Shown here: positions 10,284 to 22,240 of the stretch, piece by piece
How positions within the stretch are numbered: the first letter of the stretch is position 1
Layout of the letters: every line of letters begins with the position of its first letter
From: Ceratopteris richardii
Taxonomy: Eukaryota > Streptophyta > Polypodiopsida > Polypodiales > Pteridaceae
DNA: 64,000 nt
Direction of reading: 5' to 3'
Assembly (NCBI GenBank): GCA_020310875.1
Contig: CM035439.1
Coordinates: forward strand, 139,127,852-139,191,851
Made by a program: the position numbers and the translations under genes
The notes under the pieces: generated by a model
Seen by the model: only the letters and a program-made list of their open reading frames with translations
Databases searched by the model: none
What the model was told of the DNA's origin: nothing

Positions 10284-12281
10284 ATGGCATCCTCTAATTT
10301 CGAGGCTACACAAGAGGAAGATATCCTTGTTCTTCCCTTGGAATCAATCACGAAGGCAAGAGGTCATTGGTTTCTTGATGATCAACCAGTGTCCGGGCTT
10401 CTTTTTATGGCTACCATTAAGATGATGGATAGGGATCACTACTTTCCTATCATGTCACAAGATTTCCAGACTATCATAAAAGGATTACCACGCATGACGG
10501 ATGTATGAACACGAGCAGGAATTGATGCATTCCTCAGACTTCCAATATACCTGCCTGATTTTTAGAAAATGTACACAAGTGATGAATACACTATAGTCTA
10601 GATCAGATAAGCCATCAATCCCGAAAGCAAGAGTGCTAGACAAAGTTGGTACATGGAAAACAATCAGATTCACTCATGAGCTAATCAAGAGAGCTTTTCG
10701 ATGGAGCCAAGATGGCTTAACTAATGTCATGATCCCAAAAAGCATACCTTTTTAGAAATCAACCGAATAGATATCGAAGACTCGGTTCAATTGGTACACC
10801 AACATTTTTTTTTTCCAAGTATGCATAGATACACAGCACCTCAGAAAATTGTAGTGCAATTGCTTTCACATGCTATGAGGCAAGTGGGAAATCAAGTAAA
10901 CATGACTCCGTATATTCAAGACCGCCTATTCGAAGCGACGAAGAAGTGGAGTCAGAAGAAATTTTTGAATGGAAGTTCGGCATTGACCTTACTCATTTAT
11001 GAGGCACTTGAAATGAAGCATTGCTTATGCTTGATGCCAACTTCAACAGAGATCGCAAAATATGCAAAGTCAGCGACGGTTCCAAAGAAAAAGAAGACAG
11101 TCATCTCCATCGAAGAAGTGGGAACCAGTTCGAAGAAACCCATGACAGGGACTAATCGCATTAGAGTGGAAGAGGCTCAAGAGATGCCACAATCAAAGAG
11201 GACCCATACATTGCCAAAGATCTCCTTGACACAGCAGCCAATCACAAAAAGAGACCTCTCAGCAGCACTAGAGGAGACACACATGTATATGCAGGGGCAA
11301 GTGAACTTAAATGTTCAAGGCCATCAATAAAGACAGGCAAGCCAAGGAAAGCAACAAAAGAATAGAGAACATACCCCCGAACAAACAGCCAGATATAAAG
11401 AACTGGGATTAGACGATTTGAGCTCTAATGAGGGATCCAACCCTAAGAAAGACACATTAGACACTGACATAAGAACAGAAACAAACAATGAGGAATGGAC
11501 CGAGATAAACCACCTAGAGGTTACACCTGACAATCAACTGTCACAGGTACAAAACCAAGCAGAACCCACTGGACAAGACCACCTCATTCAATTAAATGAC
11601 AAGTCAAAGATCAGCATAAAGGAAGCTCCAATCACACATAAAGATCTAGTGCCAACTGTCAAAGAAGAAGTACAAACACGCATGGACAAAGAAGAAAGTT
11701 TCCCACAAAATAAGGAACAAATTGTGATCGAAGTGCCTAACGATATGCCACAAGGCAAGATTGACCACAGGGAGGCTGAGCCACAGATACAACTCCATAT
11801 TCGGAAGCCCCATGATACTACGCTACATGTGGCACAGGGGAAAGATGTTACCACAGGTGAAGAACCTAGCATCCCTACCACATGGCTGAATGTTGACGTT
11901 ACTCAATTGAAACTTGTTGTTAAGCAGATGATACAAACGGCCATAGATATGCAACAACAAATGATGAACACGGATGCAGATCACGATAAGGCCATGCACG
12001 AAAAGAATCAATTTCAAGTAATGAGTGAGCAATTGTCCGCACAGCTCATCCAGGCCCAACAAGAGATTTCAGCCAAGGAAACGGAGATAATCGTAGTCAA
12101 AGAACAATGTAATACATTGATGAAGCAGCATCATCAGCTTCAGACACAACTGATGGATTTACAAAGACAACATGAAGCTAGTGAAGCAGACAAAGAGAGG
12201 ATGAAAGCTCGAAGCAATCTCCTCGAAACACAACTAAAAGTATATATGGAAGAAAATGATAACTTACGCGGAAGAAAATGA
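10284..12281 (+). pseudogene. Gypsy accessory ORF, copy B, broken
   Basis: Starts with ATG directly after CAG. The first 75 codons share RGHWFLD with the first accessory ORF of the 17.3-kb gypsy (42715-43779). The part at 10791-11330 aligns with that ORF's C-terminal half (RYT.P.K, KKF.NG, Y..LEM). After an in-frame TAA at 11328-11330 the frame continues into the acidic segment and coiled coil (11418-12281). Other breaks are a TGA at 10506-10508, frame disruption between 10509 and 10790, and a 22-bp tandem duplication at 12248-12291 that shifts the frame. Decayed coiled-coil-like text continues to about 12870. It shows that N-domain plus coiled coil form one gene in this lineage. Function unknown. 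Confidence 0.65.
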
Positions 12282-12871
12282 TAACTTACGCAATAGAAAT
12301 AAAGAATTGATGAAGGCATGACCAACCTATAGAAGAACAAGAGACTTCAGCTACTGACCAGAAGGAACTAAGAGATCAGATTGAAAAATACGCAGATATG
12401 CTGAAACAAGAGCAAACCCAAATAGAAGAATGGGAATGCAGGTACATTAACAAAACCAATGAGCTCAAGAAACAGCTGAACACTGCCAATGGAAAACTTG
12501 CAGTGAGTTACAGAGAAAATATGGATCAAGTAGGAGAGATTGGTAATTAATTGCTTGCAGCCAAAGAGGCACTCAGGGCAGCTATTCAAGAAGTTAAGGA
12601 AAAGACTGAACGCCTTAAAAACGTGTGTACCTAAGTACCAACCTAGGGACTTGTGGAGAAAGAGACTATACCTCGATCCCCCTCAAGTGCATATAGTGGG
12701 GATTCACGCTTTATTTATCAATCCGAGGAGTATCAAAACCTAGCCGAGTGTATGAAGACATGCATTCAAATGATGATCAATGCAAATGAGCTTCCCAAGA
12801 GTGCAAATAAGTCCAAGCCTATTCCAAACAAGTGTCAAGAATCTATGGAGATGCCACGATACTTGGAGGAG

Positions 12872-14214
12872 TAGCCAACAGTAAATCGAGCTTTTCTCTC
12901 AGCTCCAAACTCCGAATATAGCAAATAGCGGGTTCGTTTCGAACCTCTCAAGAAGACACATCCAATGGTGGTTTTTTCACTCAATTTTGACACTTCTACT
13001 TCAAGTTTTGAGCAAAATACTGAGTCGCAGGAATGACCTTCCTACACTTCAGCACTTCCTACACTTCACACACACACCTTAACTACAACAGACAAGCACT
13101 TTCATGGGTAGCCAACACTTGCAAAGACTCTTTTCAAGCATCACACATGCACACAAGCTCACAAAGAAGAAGATACAGAGAGGAGAAGACATAAATTCGA
13201 AATTATGTGCTCTTGATTCTCACAATGGCAAAAAGTCTTTACAAAGAATCACAAATTGAGTTATATACATGTGCCCTAAAAATGGTCATTTCACACAAAA
13301 GACCGGCACTTTATTCACTAAAAGGTTAATTTCCTACTAATTTACATGGGTAAGCTACTAATCTCCAAGGGTATGCATCTAGAGGACTCCTCTAGTGCAT
13401 TTACATCAGAAAATATGTTACAAAATGGCTATGATACAAAAATAAAGTGTCCAAATCGAAAAAATTTTGGGGCCCCTCTTTTTCTTTGCCTTTTGCTCTT
13501 CTTAGCTCTACAACACTCTCCCCCTCTTTGTTTCTATCGTCCCTTGACAGGCTTTGCTTCTTGTCTAACCTTTCTGAATACACGCACCCAGTGGTCGAAG
13601 AAGCGACAAGGACTATCAGACAATTGGTTATCTTATCGGAGGTATGTCCTTTGCTTCTGTTTTACCCTTGGTATTCCATACACCACAAATCTGGGTTGCT
13701 GCATTCAGTCGGGCTGCCACGCACGCCATCAGTGGCTAAGAATGTGGTATTCTAGTCACTCTCTTCAACTTTTCAGCCTCTCCCCTTTCTAACTTTTGGT
13801 CTTCTGATATGTCTTTGTCTTCAGACATCTGACCCTGTTGTATTGCTTTGAGCCTGTTTACTTTCTTTTCACGGCACGCTATCAGTGGGAGGATTATTAC
13901 CTACCAAGTATTGTCTTGCACTTCTTCATGGATACTTCCTGGCCCTAGTCCATCCTTCCCATGAAATGTCTTGGTTCTGATTGTTCTTTAATTCCATTCC
14001 TTAGGACCTAGGTGTTTGGCGTTGTTGCCTGATGCGTGCCCCTGTGGGGCTTTGTGCAGAGATGGGTTTTGCGTGCCCCTGCGAGGCTTCTTGCAGAGAT
14101 ATATCTTTAGATATAATCTTTTTAATGAAGCTTCTTTCTTGGTCTTCTTCTTTTCTTCCTTTTGCTGGACTCTCCCTTAACATAGATCAAGCTTTCCTGG
14201 TTAGTCAGAAGGGC
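12872..14214 (-). mobile_element. Inverted LTR-like fragment and adjoining 3' region, copy B
   Basis: Near-identical to about 3880-5224. The LTR-like part ends CTACAACA at 13515 and is followed by CTCTCCCCCTCTTTG, which on the minus strand reads as a polypurine tract. No gene; open frames here are unrelated to any family I recognise. Confidence 0.4.
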
Positions 14215-15360
14215 AAATGAAAATGGAGCTCTTCAAGTAGTAAGTAGAAATCTGCTAATTCTGCACAATCAAAGAGGGAAGACAAAGATGAAAAGAAGTC
14301 AGAAAAGCAGAAATTGTTTTGCAAGTACTGTAAAGGAAATGATCATATCATAAAGAACTATCCAAAATTGGCTGCTAAAGAGGAAAATAAGAAAGAGGAT
14401 GGAATGGTTGTTGCTGAGGAATCTACACCAAAAACAAAGTCTGCTAATCTTGTGCAGGAAGAAGAATGGGCATTTACTACTGTTTGTAGTTTTGACCCAT
14501 CTTCTCATGAGCAGTGCATGTCTGTAGTAGACTCAGATGTTTGGTGCTTTTATAGTAGGGAGACCAAACATATCACCTTGCAGTGCAGTTTCTTCACTTC
14601 ACTCGAGCCTACCCCTACAGGGAATACTGTCATATGTGCCAACAACTCCTCTTATCCTGTCATGGGAGTTGGTACGATCATTTTGACTATTGTTGATGGT
14701 AGTTATTTCACTTTATTAGATGCTTTATTTGTGCCAGAGATCAAGAAGAATCTGTTATCAGTTTTAGCTTTAGCCAAGATTGGCTTGGTTGTGAAATTTG
14801 TTGATGAGAGGTGTATAATTCATGATCTCTCAAATGGCAATGTGATTATTGCTTCTGGCATTTTATGTCGTGGGTTGTATAAGCTCATAGACTATGAAAG
14901 ATCTCTGAATGATTTGGCATGTGTAGTACATGATTCTCAGGCTATGTCAGATGCAAAGCTTTGGCATGCACGCTTTGGTCATCTAAATTTTGCTAGTTTG
15001 CTACGCCTGCAAAAATCTAAAATGGGGTCCTCTTTGCCCAAACTTGAGGCACCTGGAAAACATGTTTTTGAAGGTTGTATTTTGGGCAAAATGTAGCATT
15101 CCTCATTTCTAAAAGATGGTTCAGTTTGGGCTACTCAAAAACTGCTGCTTGTACATAGTGAGGTTTGTGGTCCTATGTAGACCTCTTCTTTTGGAAATTA
15201 TCTTTACTTCGTGGCTTTCATTGATGATTTTTCCAGGAATGCATGGGTATATCCATTGGAAGCAAAGTCCAAAGTGATCATGTGCTTCAAACAGTTTTTG
15301 GTTTTGGCTGACAATCTGTTAGCATGTAAAATGGGCACCCTCCGTTGTGATCGAGGGGGG
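14215..15360 (+). pseudogene. Truncated copia gag-protease-integrase fragment, copy B
   Basis: Near-identical to 5225-6367 (Gag zinc knuckle with the same Cys-to-Tyr change, protease region with Y-S-R, same TAG after GKM). It has an additional in-frame TAG near 15178. The integrase frame stops at the D-R-G-G codons, where a run of seven G passes directly into TGTTGG of the gypsy LTR. No RT or RNase H remain. Confidence 0.8.
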
Positions 15361-15361
15361 G
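15352..15361 (+). promoter_or_regulatory. G-run at the polypurine-tract position (copia-derived)
   Basis: CGAGGGGGGG precedes the LTR where the polypurine tract should be, but it is the copia integrase codons for R-G-G. The intact copy at 6362-6367 has the same seven G followed by copia sequence. Confidence 0.5.
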
Positions 15362-16072
15362 TGTTGGCAGTAGTCAAGGAACTGAAGGACTCACAAGACA
15401 AGGAAGCCAACGAAGGGAGTCAGAGCGAAGAGAAGGCACAAGCAGACAGAGTAGTCAAAGAAGATCTGGCAAATAGGCCATCTAAATTTTTCATGCATCA
15501 AAGAGGTGGGCACACAAGAAGAAGGAGCAAGTAGGGAGCTCCAGGAAATGTATGTCAAACTGTTAGAAGAAATCCCTACAAAAATAGTGATTTTCATCAC
15601 TAAAAACCATTGTAAATATCATTTCATATTTTTGTAGCTCCATTTTGTGCAAGCCAAGGCATCCTTGAGCTTGAGGAGCTTTAGAGGTACCTACCTATCA
15701 GTTTTCACATTTTTTAGACTCCGTTTGAACCTCCAAATAGGCCAGAGAACCTAATTTTTAACTAGGCCGGACACTAGGTCTGGACAAGGCCAAAAACTAG
15801 TCAAAAACTATAAATAGAGCTAGAGAGCTCATTTTTTAAGTTAGCTTGTAATAGAATTGAACTTGTATGAGTATTTTGGAAGTAATCTGAAAGAACTCCA
15901 TTGTCTTCCTCTTTGTTCTTGCTGTGTGTGCGCGTGTGTGTGTATGTGTGTGCATGTTTGTGTGCTTCTCACTCACGCACTTGTGCCTTCACTAGCTCAA
16001 GGTCATCATACCATCCTCACGTCTTCCCGGATTGACATTAAAGGAGGTGCTACTCATCACTGAGCTACACCA
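15362..16072 (+). mobile_element. Gypsy LTR, copy B
   Basis: Starts TGTTGGCAG and is followed within 10 bases by a tRNA-Asp-like primer site. Contains TATAAATAG at 15809 and a GT-rich microsatellite near 15925-15960. The exact 3' end is ambiguous (CTACA at 16069 or CACCA at 16072). It can be the 3' LTR of the accessory-ORF fragment on its left and the 5' LTR of the gag-pol on its right, as in a tandem array. Confidence 0.75.
15809..15817 (+). promoter_or_regulatory. LTR TATA box
   Basis: TATAAATAG, a good plant TATA element, within LTR copy B and directly followed by the inverted repeat GAGCT-agag-AGCTC. Confidence 0.6.
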
Positions 16073-16077
16073 AATTT

Positions 16078-16095
16078 TGGCACCGTTGCCGGGGA
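16078..16095 (+). promoter_or_regulatory. Primer binding site, tRNA-Asp type
   Basis: TGGCACCGTTGCCGGGGA, one base different from the plant tRNA-Asp complement TGGCGCCGTTGCCGGGGA that is known from Athila-type gypsy elements. Confidence 0.8.
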
Positions 16096-16450
16096 TCGAG
16101 CTTTGAGGACGAGCGTGTGATGGTAAGATGTAGATTTGTGATGTTGGCGTTGTAGGTAATTTCTTTACTTTTTCTTATTTTTCTCTTTTTTACTTCTTCG
16201 TCATCATCACCATCCCTATCCTCACCATCTCTCACCTCCATCTCCATCATAGCAATAATTTCAGTTTTTGATCATATCACCTTCTCCCCTCCATTTCCCT
16301 CATTCCACTTGTGAGAGAGAGCGAGAGAGCGATTTGTGTGCACTCTTTTTGCATGTTTCTTGAGTTTTCTTGCAGGATCTGGCTATCCCACCATCTCCAG
16401 CACATGGCGCAGGTACGAACAAGCTCGATACTGTCTCTGTGTCATCGACC

Positions 16451-16472
16451 TCTATCGATCGCGATCGATAGA
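16451..16472. repeat. 22-bp perfect palindrome centred on CGCG
   Basis: Left half TCTATCGATCG is the exact reverse complement of right half CGATCGATAGA. In the leader RNA it could fold back on itself or pair two RNA copies. Confidence 0.85.
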
Positions 16473-16569
16473 AAATTCGCCTATTTGGTAAAACAAAGTA
16501 CACCATAATGATGCACATGATGAGCACATCCTAAATAACTAAACACAGTAAAAAAAATTCCGATTGTCT

Positions 16570-16646
16570 CTGTCAATCGCGACCGACAGGCCCCGACGGA
16601 CACCTTGTCAATTGCGATTGACAGACCTGTCGATCGCGATTGACAG
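16570..16646 (+). repeat. Three hairpins with TCGCGA-type loops
   Basis: Three units CTGTC/TTGTC - 10 nt - GACAG at 16570-16589, 16605-16624 and 16627-16646. The 10-nt loops are AATCGCGACC, AATTGCGATT and GATCGCGATT. In two of the three the loop holds a self-complementary TCGCGA. The layout resembles a retroviral dimer-initiation hairpin; the role is inference. Confidence 0.7.
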
Positions 16647-17473
16647 GCTTTTTCGGCCAAATTTTAGGGGTTTTTTGTTCCAAGTTTTTGGGGTAAATTT
16701 TAGGCATACTTACCAAGGAATTAGTGATTTGTGAGGTCCCGACACTTGTAACTTGAGAGAAAACCTTGTTTTCCTGATAACCTATTTTACCCTGTTTTAA
16801 CCCTAGATCCCTGAACAGTCATAACTTTCTCATACGAAATCTGATTGCTGTGATTCTTGTTTTGTTGGAAAGCTTGTGAGGAGTACATACTATTTTGAAG
16901 TAACTATACCCAAGGGGAAGAAAAACTAAGGGGTCTTCAGGATTGTTTTCCATAAAGCCACAAGAATAGTTGATCTTTGAATTACACAAATGAAAGTGAT
17001 TTTTTGTGTCCTTTGAAATCAAGTCTTGAGCTAACTTTGGGACTTTTACAGGTCCACTGAGAACACTTGAAGGCATCCACAGCAAGGGCTTTTTGCAAGC
17101 TTGAGAACCGGGTTCTTGGGCACTAAAGGGCAAGGGATCCACAAGTGAGGTTGGAATACTCTCAAATCTCTTTGTTAATTCCTAGCTTAGGCTACACGTG
17201 AATAGTGCTAAGTAAGTCAGGGCAACGATAGGCACGAGACAAGTCAAGACTATCTAAGAAATCAAGTTCAAGTCAAGAGATAACCTGTGTGTGACCGACA
17301 ACTTTAAAGGAAAAGAACCTAACGTGAGATGATCAACTTTAAAGTGCGGAAATTAACTTAAGTATTCTTGACGACGTGATACCTGACAAGATTATAAACA
17401 CGATAATCAACTAAAGAAGAACCAAGAGATTGATACAAATTGATCGGCAAGGAGGGACTACTCAAATAGGCAT

Positions 17474-20400
17474 ATGAACCTTAGATCAGGACGACACCTA
17501 GGAAGAGATAGACAAAGTCTTAGATCTTCAGAGGCTAGTGTCAATCACACTGCTAGGTCTTGGGCCCAACAATTGAGCCATCATTCGTACTACCCTAGCT
17601 CTGAAACTAGTGAGTCAGAGATGTCTCAAGATATGGAGAGACCTACAGGAAGTTCAGGAGTGCCATATTTACATAGGGTAGAAGGCCCTTACAAGACACA
17701 GTTGGAATACCTTAGGACCAACCGATTAGGTGCTTGCATCTATGAGGACGGCCTAGGAAGATCTGTGGTCTAGATTAAAAACCCTGACCAATCCATTGGA
17801 CTAGAGCACCCAACTATCAAGTTTGAAAATGGAGCATACCTAGACAAGGAAGGAACCATATATGTAGTCACCAGTCATCCAGATAGGACAGAAAAATTTG
17901 GAAACGTGATCCTAGAAACGGACTTAGGTGACCTGGAGCAAGGAAACATGGGTGTGGAACCTAGAACCCTCCGAGGCGAATCTGTTCTCACTAGGATTAT
18001 CACACCAGAGTGGATTCCCCAAGACAATAAGAGCATAGATCTGCTCCTGAACCGAGAGACTGATGAAGCCTTTTGGAGGTATAAATCTGATCAGCCAAAT
18101 GAGGTAGGAACAATCATGATATATGAGTTCAAAGATCCTGATAGCCCACGCAGAGTGACCTACTTAGATCACGCTTCAGAGAGGATCTTTGTGGTTACAG
18201 AACATGATAGGCATGCTTACAGTTGGAAAGGTGTATTTATTTTCCCCCAACCAAGGTCGAATGTGTCCTTTGGTCACCCAGGAGCTGGAACATCCCAAGC
18301 TCATGGAGCTCAAAGAGACACACATAGAGATAGACCTGAGGTAAGCTTTGCCAACCCAGTGGGAAGAGAAAGAACGAGAACGGAAACAAATACAGCAGAA
18401 CTTGAGGGACTTAGAGCCCCAAGGAACCAAAGGAATGCGGATGAATGCTTTCTACCAAGACCTAGAGAGCACACGAGGACTTTGAGACCGACTCAGCTAG
18501 TTAAGTCCATGAAGAACTACTTCGATGGCACAGGAGACCCATATGATCATGTGGCCGAGTTTAGACAAGTCTTGAGAGCTGAGCAAGTTGAGGACCTATT
18601 CATGCAGTATAATGCCTTTGGTCTAACCCTTTGGAACACAGCCCTTACGTGGTTTCAACCATTGAATGAGAGACAGTTCAGGAGCATCGACCAACTCTTA
18701 GAGGTTTTCATCATTGAATTCTTTAAAAGTGGCATAAGACATAATACTTCCTCATTGATACATAACTTCAAGCAGACCCCCCAAGAGACAGTTAGACTCG
18801 CAGGAAGGAGGTTTAGGCAATATCTAGAGAGATACCCTATTCCTCAGTTACCCACACCAGCCAAACAAGTGGCTTTATTCTTGGATGGATTGCTAAGTAC
18901 CAAATTGAGGTCATATGTGTACTTGAAAGACCCTAGGACTATAGAAGAGTGTGTACGCATGTGCATCGACATCGAGGATAACCTCGGGGAAGAGTTAGAG
19001 CTTTCCAAAATCTACAAAGATTCAGATAGTGCCTCTAGCCTCTCTTCTTCGCAATCCACATCAATTGAGGAACTCGCTGAGAAAGTAGCTCAAAAACTAG
19101 GTGTCTCTAGCAAACAAATCCCAAGGTTTGCCCCAGTAAAGAGGTGTTATACTTGCGGTGGAAACCATATGGCGAATGTATGCCCCATTATGGCTCAACC
19201 CCAAGTGAATCCCAGTAGCCAATACTACACCATAGAACGAAGATACACAAATCACACAGCACAAGACTGTCCATACAATAAGCAAGCGGTTAGACAAACC
19301 TACCCTCAGCCCTATCCACAACAGGGAAGATATCAGAACCAGTATCCACCACAACAGTATGCTAAGCCTCAACAAACCTACCAACCACAATATCAAGCCC
19401 AACAGAGACCTCAACCCGTGCTAGCACAACAACCTCCTGCTCCAGCCAATGTGATCCCTGTAAAGTATGCAGCTGCCGAAGAGAACCTGAATAGAGCCAT
19501 AGTGCCAGTGACACCATTGCTTTCAGAAAGTGACCCCAATGACCATAGCTTTGACTCTACACATATTGATAGCCCCCAGGCTTACTACATGCAGTCTCCT
19601 GAACATGGTGAGTCCTACTATAGTGAAGAATTGAGTGAACCTAGTTGGGAGCCAGATTACACAAATGTCATGTACGCAAACCCCAACTCTAGACCTCAAT
19701 CTAGGCAGGTAAGACCCCCATTCCCTAGAGGACCATGCTATAGATGTCAGGGAGATCACCTCATTCGTGATTGTCCAATGCCTGCACCTACACAACCCCA
19801 GTCAGTGACAATTCAAGGATTTTGTCAAGATTGCGAAAAGGAGCATCTCTTACGAGATTGCCCAAAGAATCCCAATAATATGCCATAAATCACTCCTATT
19901 AACGTTATTGGGCTAGTAGTAGACTCTACAGGGAGTGTGACCTCCACTGCACCAGTACAGGTAGTCACTAGAGCTCAAGCCTTGCAGCAGAACCAAAGTT
20001 TAGGCCAGGAAAAAAGTGCTGAGGTTAGTGAAACTAAGAGCATAACAAAGAAGAGGACTAGAGCCTGGAGAGATAGTAGAGAAAGAATGAAGAGGCAATG
20101 GGCTAAGAAGATGAGTGAACTCGAGGAAAGCCTAAGAGAAACAAAAGCCAGGATAGTTGAGCTCACATCTCAAACTCCCTCTCACACTACGCCACCACCA
20201 CCATTCCCATCTCCATCCGATCCAACCCCTTCCAACCCACCTCATACGACCCCACCACCCCCTAGAGTAGGATCAGTACTAGCAGATCCCACTCCCGAGG
20301 ACCTAAATATGATGCTTAAGGCATATCAGGCCAAAATCCAAGAAGGGCCAAAAGTAACCGATCATGAAAAGTGTTGCCTTAGAGCGGAACTAGAGCTTGA

Positions 20401-20617
20401 ACGAACCAAAATCTGTGCTAAAATGGTAGAATTGGCTCAAACCATGTTTGAAGCCAGTCGTCTCTTTAACATCTCTAGTTCAGCTAAGACACAGTTGCAC
20501 TTTGATGGACTGCTCGAAATATTGGAGAGGCTAATAGCACAATCAGAAAAGGAACCAGCCCCTCAAAAGAAGGGCAAGGCAAGTGAAAGGCTAAGCCTTC
20601 CTGCCTAAGAAGCTTAT
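17474..20617 (+). pseudogene. gag: Gypsy gag with zinc knuckles, broken
   Basis: Start MNLRSG at 17474 matches the MILRSG start of the intact minus-strand relative. Gag core at about 18500-18990 (aligned text: Y.DP..H.AEFRQ, FGLTL, FK.....T...R.F.QY). CCHC-like knuckles at 19147 (CYTCGGNHMANVC), 19738 (CYRCQGDHLIRDC) and 19830 (CQDCEKEHLLRDC), then a Pro-rich linker and a helical region. In-frame stops break it: TAG at 17771, TAA at 19886, TAA at 20606. The frame itself is preserved across all three, so each is a single-codon lesion. Confidence 0.85.
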
Positions 20618-22240
20618 GTGCCCAACTCCACAGAGCCAGACACCTCTTCTTCTATGAATAGGTACACACCTAAATTCCTACGAGAGATTCAAGAAGACAA
20701 ATGGGCTAAAGAAAGTGAAGTCCCTCCTCCCATTGAACTTGTGGATGATGCACATGACCAATTCCCACAAGACATCCCATCCATTTATGAAGAGCAAGAG
20801 AGCACTCAATCTCAAGAGAGATTAGAATTTGAGTCTAATTCTTTACAAGAACTACCCCATTTCACAGGCCCATTGGAGGCAAAGTCCACGTGTATGAGAG
20901 CACCCACTGTCATGGTAAGAAATGAAGATTCAGTCATACCTAGGAATACGGAGGTAGTAAAGAATACTAAAGTGCAGTGCAATCTCACTTTAGAAGAGCT
21001 ACTCCAGGTTAAGCTAGAACTATGGAAACAGGTAGCCAAACAAGTACCAGAGATAGCAAAACCTCGTTCCCAGGTAGGATCTCATCGCACAGTGCTAGAG
21101 ATACCTTTGGACAAGATAGGAGACATGAGCGAAGGAGAAGAAGGAAACACCTATCTTCCCATCACACATCAAGGATACACAACCAAGGCAATTCTCGACT
21201 CGGGTGCAGGAGTTGCAATTGCTACCACTTCCCTATGGAAGCGTTAGGGCAAGCCAACACTTAGGCCAACGAGAATGAAATTGCAGATGGCTGATGGTCA
21301 CATAGAAAGACCCTTAGGCTTGCTAGAACGAATAACTCTCACTACATGCGGTGTTGAGTTTGAGCACACTTTTGCCATATGTGACTTTAGCAAAAATCAT
21401 GCCTATGAGATGATTTTGGGAAGACCATTTATGCAACAGTTGCAAGTGGTACAGGATTGGGGAACCAATTCCTTGTATTTGCAACACTTAGGTGTCACGA
21501 CCAAAGTGAATCTCAAAGATTACTCTCATAGAGATGTCCCTCCTATCCAAAGGAATCCCATCCATAGAGCTAAAGATGATACGGAGTCAATGCATTCCAT
21601 AGGATCAGGATCCTCATGGATGCATGAAGACACCCATTTATGGATGTGTAAAGTAGCAGTAGAAGAAGAGAAGAGAGAAAAAGCCAGAGAGGTAGGTGCG
21701 AAAGAAACCCATAGATCAGTTCAAGACCCAGCCTATGCACCTGTAGTATTTCCTGACGAAGAGTTTGAACCTCATGGTTGGGCAGAAATTTTAGCAACAA
21801 TGGATGTAGCCATCAATGAAGAACAATGGACACCCCACTGTGACGAGGATGGCTATGACATTTCAGTTTTCTCAATAGAGCCAATCATGGGAGATTCGGT
21901 TTTAGAAGAATGCGAACCTAGCCCTGATGCATTTGAAGATGCAAGTGACTCCGATCTAGAGTCAATCATTATGGACCTACCATTTGCATCAGATGAAGAA
22001 TACTCAGAGACATGGAGAGCTTACAAATGATGTGAGATTAACCACACAAGTGACTGCCAAGAGTGAAGGCAAGAAGAGAAAGAAGAGAGAAGTCACACCA
22101 GAAGAGGAAGAATCTTTGTTTGAGGTCCCTGACAATTTTAAAAAGTATGAGATAGACGACAGGAGAGTCATGATAAAAATGCCTAAACGCGAGGCACAAT
22201 CAGGAGAGGCTATGATAACAAAGAAACCACCAAGAAAATA
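20618..22240 (+). pseudogene. Gypsy aspartic protease region, broken
   Basis: Retropepsin motif AILDSGAGVAI at about 21191-21223 and the partner hydrophobic-Gly motif MILGRPFM at about 21410-21435 are intact. A TAG at 21245 lies between them, where the intact relative has Trp. A C-terminal acidic linker follows. The frame is lost near 22000-22030 and recovered near 22240. Confidence 0.8.

Larger units (their letters stand above)
16096..17473 (+). other. 5' leader of the + strand gypsy element
   Basis: 1.4-kb untranslated region between primer site and gag. It holds a CT-rich stretch (16150-16320), a 22-bp perfect palindrome (16451-16472) and three TCGCGA-type hairpins (16570-16646). No gene recognised; short open frames on both strands have no motifs. 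Confidence 0.6.
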
